Source of the DNA: an uncultured Poribacteria bacterium
Lineage (GTDB): Bacteria; Poribacteria; WGA-4E; PCPOR2b
Reading direction: 5' to 3'
NCBI GenBank assembly: GCA_958296125.1
Contig: OY282444.1
Location: 3,753,623 to 3,817,622, forward strand
Length of the DNA stretch: 64,000 nt
The stretch's first letter is position 1; each line of letters opens with the position of its first letter. Shown piece after piece: positions 52,369-60,934 of this stretch. The position numbers and the translations under genes are program-made. The notes under the pieces were generated by a model that did no database searches, was not told the DNA's origin, and worked only from the letters and a program-made list of their open reading frames with translations.

Positions 52369-52771
52369 GCCTTCGCAAGGTTGGCGTATACAGTGCTGTC
52401 AGGTGCTTTGACGTGTTGAATTGCTTGCGGGCTCGTTTCCCGATCCGGCGGCAGCAGCACCTTCTCGACCGAAACTTCGCTCAACTTGCCACCACAAGCA
52501 TGAAAAATGTAGGAACTGTGGGGCATCGGTGTTTCTCGCATTCTGCGTGCGCGGGAATTGTGGAAATCAATAAAAATATATCACGCCCCCTAAACTGCGT
52601 CAAGGTTAAAATACCCGATGAAGTTTATGTGCTGTGAGCGTGTATTTCTGCTTGCAGAGGTTGTAGTTTTCGTTTATCATATTAGAAGCTACACACTAGC
52701 AAGGTTCAACGATCATTGAACCCTACCTTGTAACTCGTTAACAATCAGTTTTCAAAACAGAGAACAACATA
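52369..52771. other. Intergenic region between divergent genes
   Basis: The 403-base gap contains an inverted repeat GGTTCAA (52703-52709) with TTGAACC (52716-52722), about 50 bases before the WD40 gene, a possible operator or hairpin. Around 52490-52575 a short frame reads cysteine-rich (TCHHKHEKCRNCG) but has no start and is not convincing as a gene. Confidence 0.5.
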
Positions 52772-54535
52772 ATGAAAACAATACTTTCTTGGATGCTTAC
52801 ACTTATTTTTGTGCCGTTTACGTTTCTACCAAACACCTTCGCCCAAGATTCCCCACAATGGCACCTACCCGAAGGTGCCAAAGCGCGCCTGGGCAAAGGG
52901 CGGCTATCTGGCAATATCGCGTATTCTCCCGATGGCACTCGGCTCGCGGTGGCGAGCACCATCGGTATTTGGCTCTACGATACCGCCACAGGTCAAGAGG
53001 TCGCTCTGTTGACCGGGCATACGGGGTATGTCAATAGCGTAGCGTTCAGCCCCGATGGAAACACACTGGCCAGTGGGAGCGGCGACCAGACGGTGCGGCT
53101 GTGGGATATGAACAGGGGGGCGCACAAGCGCACCCTCACCGGGCATACGGGTTGGGTCAATAGCGTAGCGTTCAGTCCCGATGGAAATACACTGGCCAGT
53201 GGGAGTGGGGACGAGACGGTGCGGCTGTGGAAGGTGAACACGGGGGCGCACAAACGCACCCTCACCGGGCATACGGGTTGGGTCAATAGCGTAGCATTCA
53301 GTCCCGATGGGAGGGCACTGGCTAGTGGGAGTTGGAGAGAGATTCGGCTGTGGGAGATGAACAGGGGGGCGCACAAACGCACCCTCACCGGGCATACGGG
53401 GGTTGATAGCGTAGCGTTCAGCCCCGATGGAAACACACTGGCCAGTGGGAGTTGGAGAGAGATTCGGCTGTGGGAGATGAACACGGGAGCGCACAAGCGC
53501 ACCCTCACCGGGCATACAAGTGCGGTCAGGAGCGTAGCGTTCAGTCCTGATAGAAACACACTCGCCACTGGGAGTTGGAGAGAGATTCGACTGTGGGATG
53601 CGAACACGGGCGCGCACAAACGCACCCTCACCGGGCATACGGGTTGGGTCTTAAGCGTAGCGTTCAGTCCCGATGGAAACACACTCGCCAGTGGGAGTTC
53701 GGACGCTACGGTTCGGCTGTGGGATGTGAACACGGGCGCGCACCAACGCACCCTCACCGGGCATACAAGGGTGGTCAATAGCGTAGCGTTCAGTCCCGAT
53801 GGGAGGGCACTCGCCAGTGGGGGTGGGGACGGCACAATCCTCCTGTGGGAGCTCACTCCCACAACGGAACCATCACGACTCGGAGATGTCAATCGCGATG
53901 GTGTGGTGAACATTTTGGATTTGGTGTTCGTTGGATCAAACTTGGGACAGACGGGACCGAATGATGCCGACATCAACGGGGATGGCATTATTGATATTCG
54001 GGATCTCGTTCAGGTTGCTAGTGCACTTAGTGAAACGATAACCCCCGCCGCCCCGATTGCATACTTGTCCCCTGAAAATGGTAAGAAAGGCGGTTTGTTG
54101 AATCTCAACCGAGGTATGATTCAGGCATGGCTTGATATGGCGCACGTGGCAGATGACGGTTCGATCACCTATCGCCGCGGTATTGCTAACCTCAAACGAT
54201 TGCTCTTGACCGTAGAGAACACAGATCTGCGTTCCTTACCTGACAAAACTGCCCTACTCCCCAACTACCCCAACCCGTTCAATCCGGAGACGTGGATACC
54301 GTATCAACTCGCCCACGCCGCTGATGTCGAAGTCACCATTTATGATATAAAGGGGGCGGTCGTGCGTCAATTAGCACTCGGACATCAGGCGGTGGGGGAT
54401 TATACGGGACGGTCAAAGGCGGCGTATTGGGATGGACGCAATGAAACTGGCGAATCGGTCGCAAGCGGCATCTATTTCTACCAACTCCGGGCGGGTGATT
54501 ATGCCGCCACGAAGCGGATGGTCATCCTCAAGTAG
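52772..54535 (+). CDS. Secreted WD40 propeller protein with dockerin-like and FlgD/T9SS-like C-terminal domains
   Basis: This 587-residue product starts with a signal peptide (about 1-24, to NTFA). About residues 45-371 contain eight WD40 blades; the last seven share LTGHTGWVNSVAFSPDG and GAHKRT with almost identical codons. GDVNRDGVVNILDLV and DADINGDGIIDIRDLVQ (about 375-425) are paired dockerin-type calcium loops. The C-terminal 95 residues carry LLPNYPNPFNPETWIPYQL, VTIYDIKG, WDGRNETG and SGIYFYQL, a FlgD-like/type-A sorting domain. It is probably an exported protein-interaction scaffold. Two hairpins follow. Confidence 0.8.
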   Translation: MKTILSWMLTLIFVPFTFLPNTFAQDSPQWHLPEGAKARLGKGRLSGNIAYSPDGTRLAVASTIGIWLYDTATGQEVALLTGHTGYVNSVAFSPDGNTLASGSGDQTVRLWDMNRGAHKRTLTGHTGWVNSVAFSPDGNTLASGSGDETVRLWKVNTGAHKRTLTGHTGWVNSVAFSPDGRALASGSWREIRLWEMNRGAHKRTLTGHTGVDSVAFSPDGNTLASGSWREIRLWEMNTGAHKRTLTGHTSAVRSVAFSPDRNTLATGSWREIRLWDANTGAHKRTLTGHTGWVLSVAFSPDGNTLASGSSDATVRLWDVNTGAHQRTLTGHTRVVNSVAFSPDGRALASGGGDGTILLWELTPTTEPSRLGDVNRDGVVNILDLVFVGSNLGQTGPNDADINGDGIIDIRDLVQVASALSETITPAAPIAYLSPENGKKGGLLNLNRGMIQAWLDMAHVADDGSITYRRGIANLKRLLLTVENTDLRSLPDKTALLPNYPNPFNPETWIPYQLAHAADVEVTIYDIKGAVVRQLALGHQAVGDYTGRSKAAYWDGRNETGESVASGIYFYQLRAGDYAATKRMVILK

Positions 54536-54542
54536 CCCATCT

Positions 54543-54578
54543 CTAAAGGGCTTGGAACCCCCAATCCAAGCCCTTTAG
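54543..54578 (+). terminator. Hairpin after the WD40 gene, first
   Basis: CTAAAGGGCTTGG (54543-54555) pairs with CCAAGCCCTTTAG (54566-54578), a perfect 13-bp stem with a ten-base loop. There is no T run, so termination is uncertain. Confidence 0.55.
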
Positions 54579-54597
54579 CCTGAGAAGCCGTGTTTAA

Positions 54598-54646
54598 GAG
54601 TTCATGGGTTCAGCAGGTCATTCACGAACCCATGAACTCATTGTTT
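54598..54646 (+). terminator. Hairpin after the WD40 gene, second
   Basis: GAGTTCATGGGTTC (54598-54611) pairs with GAACCCATGAACTC (54626-54639), a perfect 14-bp stem followed by ATTGTTTT. Confidence 0.6.
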
Positions 54647-54824
54647 TCACATTTCACGTTTCACGCTCGGTCGTTTGACCAGAGAACGTATCAACAGGCC
54701 CCCTTCCACCCTTCCAAACCAAAAGATATATGCGTGAGCAATCCGAAAGATTCTCAACGGTTAAATGATAGCATACCAGTCCGTCGTATTGTGCGGAATT
54801 CTTGTATAGTAGGAGGTGGGGAAT

Positions 54825-55493
54825 ATGAAAAATTTCACTGAAATACTTAGATCGCAAGCCGCCTCGATCTGGGAGGCAGAGCTCAAGCACCCGTTTGTGC
54901 TTGGTCTTGCAGATGGGAGCCTGCCAAAGGAAAAGTTCAAATACTATCTCTGTCAGGACTATCTCTTCTTGTTAGATTATAGCAAAGTCTTTGCTTATGG
55001 TGCGATTAAGTCATCGGACGAAGCGACGATGGCAAAGTTTGCCGAACTCCTGAACGAAACGCTGAACACCGAAATGGATTTGCATCGTGGCTACAGCGAA
55101 AAATTTGGCATATCTCCTGCCGAGATGGAAGCGACACCGATGGCACCAACAACGCACGCTTACACACGACATCTCCTTCACGTTGCACAGGTCGGCACTC
55201 TCACGGAGCTCGTCGCAGGTGTGTTGCCGTGTCAGTGGGGCTATTGGGAGGTCGCTACCAATTTGGCAGCGCGCGGTAAGTCACCGGAGCCGCTCTATCA
55301 GGAATGGATTGAGATGTATGCCTCCGATGCGTTTGGCGCATTAGGGGAGTGGCTGCGCGACCTCCTGAATAATCTGACAGCGGGGAGCTCCAATGATGAA
55401 AAACAGCGATTGGGGGAGTATTTCCTGACAAGTAGCCGCTACGAATACCTCTTTTGGGAGATGTCGTATCGTCAGGAGGGGTGGGAGATCTGA
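54825..55493 (+). CDS. tenA: TenA family thiaminase II/aminopyrimidine aminohydrolase
   Basis: The product is 222 residues from ATG 54825, eight bases after AGGAGGT. HPFVLGLADGSLPKEKFKYY with LCQDYLFLLDYSKVFAYG (Asp and Tyr of the pyrimidine pocket), LPCQWGYWEVA (catalytic Cys) and YEYLFWEMSY (Glu) are the TenA signatures. It salvages thiamine breakdown products by hydrolysing aminopyrimidines. No TPP riboswitch elements were found upstream. fusA follows about 100 bases later. Confidence 0.9.
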   Translation: MKNFTEILRSQAASIWEAELKHPFVLGLADGSLPKEKFKYYLCQDYLFLLDYSKVFAYGAIKSSDEATMAKFAELLNETLNTEMDLHRGYSEKFGISPAEMEATPMAPTTHAYTRHLLHVAQVGTLTELVAGVLPCQWGYWEVATNLAARGKSPEPLYQEWIEMYASDAFGALGEWLRDLLNNLTAGSSNDEKQRLGEYFLTSSRYEYLFWEMSYRQEGWEI

Positions 55494-55591
55494 TTGCGTG
55501 GACAAATTGCCGGCGCATGGGCACCTACTAGCGAGCAAACGCATCATACAAATATCAACCTGACCTTGAGAGAATGGATACGGAGAGATAT

Positions 55592-57670
55592 ATGGCACGG
55601 AAATATGGGATTGAACGGGTACGAAACATCGGCATCATGGCGCACATCGATGCCGGTAAAACAACGACCACTGAACGCATTTTATTCTATACCGGCAAGA
55701 AGCATAAGATTGGTGATATCGACGATGGCACCACGGACATGGATTGGATGGTTCAGGAGCGGGAGCGGGGTGTGACCATCACAGCGGCGGCGACAACCTG
55801 CTTTTGGCGTGACCACGCGATTCATCTGATCGACACACCGGGGCATGTTGATTTCACTGTCGAAGTCGAACGCTCCCTGCGTGTACTTGATGGGGCAGTC
55901 GCCCTATTTTGTGCTGTCGGTGGCGTTGAGCCCCAATCCGAAACGGTATGGCATCAAGCAGAGCGTTACCATATCCCCCGAATCGCTTTCGTGAACAAGA
56001 TGGATCGGATGGGTGCAAATTTTTCGCGCGTTATCGAAATGATGAGAGCACGACTGGGAATCAATCCGTTACTCCTCCAACTGCCAGTTGGTGCCGAAAA
56101 TCAGTTTTCAGGTGTCGTGGATCTTATCCGCATGAAAGTCCTCCGTTGGCATGAAGAGGACCAGGGGCAGACCTTTGATTTGACGCACATCCCTGCGGAA
56201 TTACGAGCAGAAGCGGAGGAAGCACGTGAGGGGTTGCTTGAAGCCGTTGCGAGCGAAGATGACACCCTCTTGGAAAAGTATGTTGAGGGAGAGGAGATTA
56301 CGGAGGCAGAACTTCTGGGTGGGATTCGTCTGGCGACCTTAAAAAACAGGCTTGTCCCGGTGTTATGTGGAACGGCTCTAAAGAACCAAGGTATCCAACC
56401 GTTGCTCGACGCTGTTATCGATTTCCTTCCGTCGCCGATTGACGTGCCACCGATTGAGGGCATTGTCCCGGGCAAAGACCGTGAGGAAGGGCGTGAGTCG
56501 AACGATGATGCGCCGTTTGCCGCGTTAGCGTTCAAGATTGCTAGAGACCCGAATGTAGCTAAAATTGTTTACTGCCGCATCTACTCTGGGACGCTCCAGC
56601 GTGGGGATGTTGTTTACAATGTAACGAAAGATACAAAAGAGCGGGTGACGCGGATCTTGCAGATGCACGCCAACAAACGGGAAGCTTGTGATGAAGCCCA
56701 CGCCGGGGATATTGTTGCACTCGTTGGGTTGAAAAACACCACCACCGGGGATACGTTGACAGCTGCCTCGCATCCGATTCTGCTGGAATCAATGGTATTT
56801 CCGGATCCGGTCATCTCTGTTGCTATTGAGCCGAGGTCTGAAAGGGATAAAGATGCACTGGAAGAAACGCTTGACTTCATGATGGAAGAGGACCCAACTT
56901 TTACCGTGCAGATCGACGATGAAACCGGGCAGCGGGTGATTTCGGGCATGGGAGAGCTTCATCTGGAGATTTTGACAGATCGGATGCTGCGGGAGTTCCA
57001 AGTCAATGCGCGTGTGAGCAAATTGCAGGTTGCCTATCGTGAGACAATCAGCCAAATCGCCGAAGCCCAAGGCAAATATATTCACAAAATTGATGACGAG
57101 GGTATTTACGGAGATATTAGACTCAGACTAGAACCACTACCGAGGGGGATGGAGTTTGAATTTGCGGATGAGAGCGACGAAGTAGATATCCCTCGTCAAT
57201 ACGTTGCCGCCATTGAACGCGGGGCGCGAGGCACGATGTCGAACGGGGTGTTAAGTGGCTTCCCCATGCAAGACATCAAAGTGGTTCTTATCGGCGGTTC
57301 ATACCATGAGACAGATTCATCGGAAACCGCCTTTGAAGCCGCCACCGTCGTTGCTTTTGAGAACGCTGCCCAAAAGGCATCACCTGTCCTGTTAGAGCCG
57401 ATTATGAAAATTCAAGTGATTGCACCAAATGAGCATATTGGGAAGGTGATTGGCGATCTCAATTCGCGCCGTGCACAGATCCACGAAACCGAGACTGTGG
57501 GAACAGCGGAATCTATTGACGCTTATGTTCCATTAGCGCGGATGTTCCAATATACAACGGAGTTGCGCTCGTTGACGCAGGGACGCGGGATGTTCACGAT
57601 GGAGTTCTCTCATTACGATGTTGCCCCCGCCAGCACACGAGATGCCGTTGTGAATCGGCCACTGTTTTAG
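55592..57670 (+). CDS. fusA: Translation elongation factor G
   Basis: The product is 692 residues from ATG 55592, six bases after GGAGAG; an ATG at 55574 is also in frame. [15 protein letters not shown] is the P-loop, [13 protein letters not shown] switch [10 protein letters not shown]3 and NKMDRMGA G4. Domains II to V follow with GMGELHLEI and RGMFTMEF. It drives ribosomal translocation. It is not next to rpsL/rpsG or tuf, the usual str operon, so it may be a relocated or second EF-G; the [11 protein letters not shown] sequence recalls the EF-G paralogues of spirochaetes and planctomycetes. Confidence 0.93.
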   Translation: MARKYGIERVRNIGIMAHIDAGKTTTTERILFYTGKKHKIGDIDDGTTDMDWMVQERERGVTITAAATTCFWRDHAIHLIDTPGHVDFTVEVERSLRVLDGAVALFCAVGGVEPQSETVWHQAERYHIPRIAFVNKMDRMGANFSRVIEMMRARLGINPLLLQLPVGAENQFSGVVDLIRMKVLRWHEEDQGQTFDLTHIPAELRAEAEEAREGLLEAVASEDDTLLEKYVEGEEITEAELLGGIRLATLKNRLVPVLCGTALKNQGIQPLLDAVIDFLPSPIDVPPIEGIVPGKDREEGRESNDDAPFAALAFKIARDPNVAKIVYCRIYSGTLQRGDVVYNVTKDTKERVTRILQMHANKREACDEAHAGDIVALVGLKNTTTGDTLTAASHPILLESMVFPDPVISVAIEPRSERDKDALEETLDFMMEEDPTFTVQIDDETGQRVISGMGELHLEILTDRMLREFQVNARVSKLQVAYRETISQIAEAQGKYIHKIDDEGIYGDIRLRLEPLPRGMEFEFADESDEVDIPRQYVAAIERGARGTMSNGVLSGFPMQDIKVVLIGGSYHETDSSETAFEAATVVAFENAAQKASPVLLEPIMKIQVIAPNEHIGKVIGDLNSRRAQIHETETVGTAESIDAYVPLARMFQYTTELRSLTQGRGMFTMEFSHYDVAPASTRDAVVNRPLF

Positions 57671-57703
57671 CACCAGAGCACCAAATCAATGAAAGGAGCA
57701 CCG

Positions 57704-58720
57704 ATGAACAAACCTAAAATCTTATACCTGCCCACATCGGGGCATACTGAAGAGGTTTTCCTACCAGAAGTTTTCACGCGATTTCAAGAACAATTTGATG
57801 TAACGCTGAATGAAACCGGATCCAGCTATACAAGTGATCAGATCGCCGATCATGTTGCCGGGTTCGAGGGGGTAGTTACTGGTTGGGGTGTGTCACCAAT
57901 AACCGAAAAGGTGATGGCTAACGCAGATGCACTCCGAATCATCGCCCATTCAGCGGGTTCGGTGAAACGCCTTATCGGTGAAGTCCTTGATAAATACATT
58001 TTGCCGCGCCAGATTTGTGTATTCAGTGCCAACGAAGCAATCGCCTACAATGTCGCCGAATACACAGTTGGGGCAATGATTATGACCACCCGCCGATGGG
58101 TTGACTTTATCTTGCATACCCGATCGGGGAGGTGGAACCGTAGTGAAGTGGCTTCCAGAGCTCCCTCTTTACGCGGAAGTGTCGTCGGTATCGTCTCAGC
58201 AAGCAAAGTTGGACGACAGGTAATTAAGCTTTTGCAATCTTTCGAGGTCAGGAAACTGATCTACGATCCGCACCTTTCAGATTGGGAGGCGGGTAATCTG
58301 GGTGTGGAGAAAGTTTCGCTCAACGATCTGTTTGCCACAGCTGATATTGTAACGGTTCACACGCCAAGTATCCCCCAAACGAATAAGATGATTGGTGGAG
58401 AACAGCTAAAACTACTTCGGGACGGAGCCACGCTGGTCAACACCTCGCGGGGCAGCATTATCGACCATGATGCCTTGCTGACTGAAGCGCGGACCGGTCG
58501 TATTTTCATCACACTTGATGTCACAACCCCGGAGCCGCTGCCGCCGGATAGCCCATTTTTAGGGTTGCCAAACGTTTTTGTCACGCCGCATGTCTCTGGG
58601 ACGGGTGTTTACGGTTACGCCAAAATCGGTGAGATGACACTTGCAGCGTTGGAGGATTTTTTCGCGGATAAACCCGTTGTTGGTGCGGTCGATTTCAACC
58701 GCTTCGATTTATTGGGGTAA
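57704..58720 (+). CDS. D-isomer-specific 2-hydroxyacid dehydrogenase family protein
   Basis: The product is 338 residues from ATG 57704 (MNKPKILYLPTSGH), with AAGGAG upstream. The cofactor domain has GSVVGIVSASKVGRQVIKL, where the usual GxGxxG is altered to GIVSASKVG. TLVNTSRGSIIDHDALL carries the catalytic Arg, LDVTTPEPLPPDSP the Glu, and FVTPHVSGTG the His. It reduces 2-ketoacids or oxidises 2-hydroxyacids with NAD(P). The changed glycine motif could shift cofactor use. A hairpin follows at 58754. Confidence 0.82.
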   Translation: MNKPKILYLPTSGHTEEVFLPEVFTRFQEQFDVTLNETGSSYTSDQIADHVAGFEGVVTGWGVSPITEKVMANADALRIIAHSAGSVKRLIGEVLDKYILPRQICVFSANEAIAYNVAEYTVGAMIMTTRRWVDFILHTRSGRWNRSEVASRAPSLRGSVVGIVSASKVGRQVIKLLQSFEVRKLIYDPHLSDWEAGNLGVEKVSLNDLFATADIVTVHTPSIPQTNKMIGGEQLKLLRDGATLVNTSRGSIIDHDALLTEARTGRIFITLDVTTPEPLPPDSPFLGLPNVFVTPHVSGTGVYGYAKIGEMTLAALEDFFADKPVVGAVDFNRFDLLG

Positions 58721-58753
58721 TTCTTCCCAACGCTGTTAATCTCACAGGAAAAT

Positions 58754-58802
58754 TGCCCCAAATGGTGCAATTCCAAACATTCATCCTACCCCATTTGGGG
58801 CA
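58754..58802 (+). terminator. Hairpin after the hydroxyacid dehydrogenase gene
   Basis: TGCCCCAAATGG (58754-58765) pairs with CCATTTGGGGCA (58791-58802), a perfect 12-bp stem with a 25-base loop and no T tract. A shorter AACCC/GGGTT pairing follows about 20 bases on. Confidence 0.45.
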
Positions 58803-58995
58803 TTATCCCGATCAACCTACGACAGAACCCCCCGTTTTCTGCGGGTTTCCCTAGTTACAAGGCAATGGCACATTAATTGCTATTTATTGTCGATAGGTTA
58901 CGATGTAAACTTTTGTATCATAAATGATGCGAGGGACTGTTCAAACTCTTTAAACGCTACTTTAAACACAAACAACAAATTTTTGGAGGACAAAC

Positions 58996-60474
58996 ATGAG
59001 TGCCAAGAAAACCTCAGGGGCTTTGATGACCTCGTTGATCTTTCACGGAGTCGCCTTTCTTATCGCAGGTATCTATCTCGTTACCCAAACCCAGCAGTTC
59101 AAAGATTTAGTCGGTGCCGAAGTCCTGCAGGCAAAAGAACCCCCCAAACCACAAGTTCGTAAACCGGTTATCAAACCAATTGTCAAGCCAACGGTTCCAA
59201 CCACAAACACAGTGGTCGTTGAGCAAGTTAAAGTTCAACCCAGAGTCACGACCGCTGCTGTCGTGCGTCCGACCTCGGTGCAGCCGCAAACCGTTTTAGA
59301 ATTTTCCAATAAAGTGGTCAAGCTGGATGCCCCCATCAATCCTAACGTACCCAAAGTGGTCAGTGCCAATACTCCAGTGCCGCAAGTTGTGACACATGCC
59401 GACTTGCCCGTCTCTGATGCGCCTGGTGCGTTGGCGTTTAGCGCGCCGGTGGCAACTGCCCCAAGTGCTGCGCCCGCGAGCATTGGTCGTGGGATTGGCG
59501 GCATCGTGCAGGTGAAGGTCGCCTTTGAGCGTCCGGCTGGGCTGGCTATGGTTGAGCATGTTGGTGCGACTCGTGATGCCTTGGGTGATATTGTTGAGAA
59601 CATAACCTTAGGCAACGTGGAAGTGCCACCGCTGCCCCGTGGTGAGCCAGGGGGTCGTGTCATTGGTCGCGGTGCCGATATTCGAGGCGTGTTCCGCTTT
59701 ACTCGTGTCCGTCACAGTCTCTCCGACTGGTGGGCTGATGCCTCTTCGCTAAACGCGTGGACAAAGTGGATGAACGAACGGACGAAGATTAAAACCGACA
59801 TGAATGTCGAAGGTGGGGCGCTCAAGTTCACCGATGCGAACCTACATAAAGCCCCTCTACTTTTCATGACGGGCCACGATCCGTCACTGACCCGTTCCAA
59901 AAACCTGATGAGTCGTCAGTATGGCGGCGGTAAATTGGACAATCGCCTGTCTGAAACCGAAGCAGCGGCATTGCGTCGGTATCTAGTCGAAAAGGGCGGT
60001 GTCCTTGCCTTTGATGACTGTGGTGTGAACGCACCGGCTCAAGCAATGATTCGCCTGTTCTTGGCTCAGATGCGTTTTGTTATGCCTGAATATCAGGTAA
60101 CGCGAATTCCGAATGACCATGAGATGTATAGCAACTTCTACGAGATGGGCGGTCCACCAGTTGGATTCGACCTATGGTGGTGGGGAACTCACCCGCCGAA
60201 GCGGAACTATCTTGAAGGAGTTATGGTTGGTGACCATATTTCCGTGTTAGTATTCCGTCGTGATTATATGTGTGCGATGGAGTCCGTGAGTTTGCCAACT
60301 CGCAGTGTCCATTATTCACCAGGCGTTTATCGTTTCATGACCAACGTTGCAGTTTACGCACTGACGCACGGCTCGATTTCTGATTACTCCGGTTATGTGC
60401 CAGAAGATACAATGGCAAAGAAGAGACTGCCGACCAGTGCTCCTGAAGCTGCGAAGATTGGTGCCGTTGAATAA
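58996..60474 (+). CDS. Membrane-anchored DUF4159 protein with TonB-like N-terminus
   Basis: This 492-residue protein starts with a single membrane helix (about residues 9-31, ALMTSLIFHGVAFLIAGIYL). A proline- and valine-rich periplasmic stalk follows (KPQVRKPVIKPIVKPTVP), the layout of TonB/energy-transducing proteins. From about residue 225, FRFTRVRHSLSDWWADASSL, LLFMTGHDPSLT, LRRYLVEKGGVLAFDDCG and MYSNFYEMGGPPVGF define a DUF4159 domain. DUF4159 often accompanies gliding or envelope systems, and its function is unknown. GGAGG precedes the ATG. A strong terminator follows. Confidence 0.8.
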   Translation: MSAKKTSGALMTSLIFHGVAFLIAGIYLVTQTQQFKDLVGAEVLQAKEPPKPQVRKPVIKPIVKPTVPTTNTVVVEQVKVQPRVTTAAVVRPTSVQPQTVLEFSNKVVKLDAPINPNVPKVVSANTPVPQVVTHADLPVSDAPGALAFSAPVATAPSAAPASIGRGIGGIVQVKVAFERPAGLAMVEHVGATRDALGDIVENITLGNVEVPPLPRGEPGGRVIGRGADIRGVFRFTRVRHSLSDWWADASSLNAWTKWMNERTKIKTDMNVEGGALKFTDANLHKAPLLFMTGHDPSLTRSKNLMSRQYGGGKLDNRLSETEAAALRRYLVEKGGVLAFDDCGVNAPAQAMIRLFLAQMRFVMPEYQVTRIPNDHEMYSNFYEMGGPPVGFDLWWWGTHPPKRNYLEGVMVGDHISVLVFRRDYMCAMESVSLPTRSVHYSPGVYRFMTNVAVYALTHGSISDYSGYVPEDTMAKKRLPTSAPEAAKIGAVE

Positions 60475-60515
60475 AGCCTACAGATTTGGATAGAACCTCA
60501 TATTATGTCGTATCG

Positions 60516-60549
60516 AGCAGCCAAGCCATTCGCTTGGCTGCTTTTTTTT
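60516..60549 (+). terminator. Intrinsic terminator of the DUF4159 gene
   Basis: AGCAGCCAAG pairs with CTTGGCTGCT across a seven-base loop, followed by eight T. Confidence 0.9.
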
Positions 60550-60633
60550 GTCTTATTTTGGGGTGGCTGGAATTGAAAGGATTGGAATAACTTAGACTCC
60601 AGAATGGCGGTGAGCTGTGAAACTTTTATGAGC

Positions 60634-60666
60634 GGACTGAGATTTTTCGTCTCAGTCCATTTTTTT
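60634..60666 (+). terminator. Second intrinsic terminator, no matching gene
   Basis: GGACTGAGA (60634-60642) pairs with TCTCAGTCC (60650-60658), followed by A and seven T. It lies 84 bases after the first terminator with no open frame between. Confidence 0.8.
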
Positions 60667-60934
60667 ACGAACAAAAGTTGAGTTTATCGTCCTAAAAAAT
60701 ATAGTGAACAGTAGAATTCTCGATTCACAAAGTTAAATCAATAAAACACGAGTCCCCAATTCAGAACCCAATTTCTAATTTGAATTGTACCAAATCTTGG
60801 GAACGTCAACAGAATAAGTCTAACTTGAAACGCGCTGTTAGCTATTTCCTCGATCCCGATAAGATTGGGAGAAACGAAAAAGGTCGAGAGGCGACAGGAT
60901 GGAAACACTCAAAATATGCCTCAGGAGGACATCA

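Larger units (their letters stand above)
60475..60934. other. Intergenic region with two terminators
   Basis: The 460 bases between the DUF4159 and Ycf48-like genes hold intrinsic terminators at 60516-60549 and 60634-60666, and a palindrome TCCCGAT-AAG-ATTGGGA at 60854-60870. The AT-rich 60670-60800 stretch is a likely promoter region for the next gene. Confidence 0.6.

Noticed and set aside
52413-52637. 74-codon frame in the gap before the WD40 gene
   Set aside because: No ribosome site and no family resemblance; an alternative frame that reads cysteine-rich lacks a start codon.
52904-53988. Long antisense reading frames (244 and 331 codons) opposite the WD40 gene
   Set aside because: They arise because the repeated blades keep the complementary frames open. 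Their translations are repetitive and match no protein style, while the plus-strand frame has a signal peptide and full domains.
54536-54824. TPP riboswitch upstream of tenA
   Set aside because: A CTGAGA occurs after the first hairpin, but the other conserved thi-box elements and fold are absent, and the hairpins belong to the upstream gene's end.
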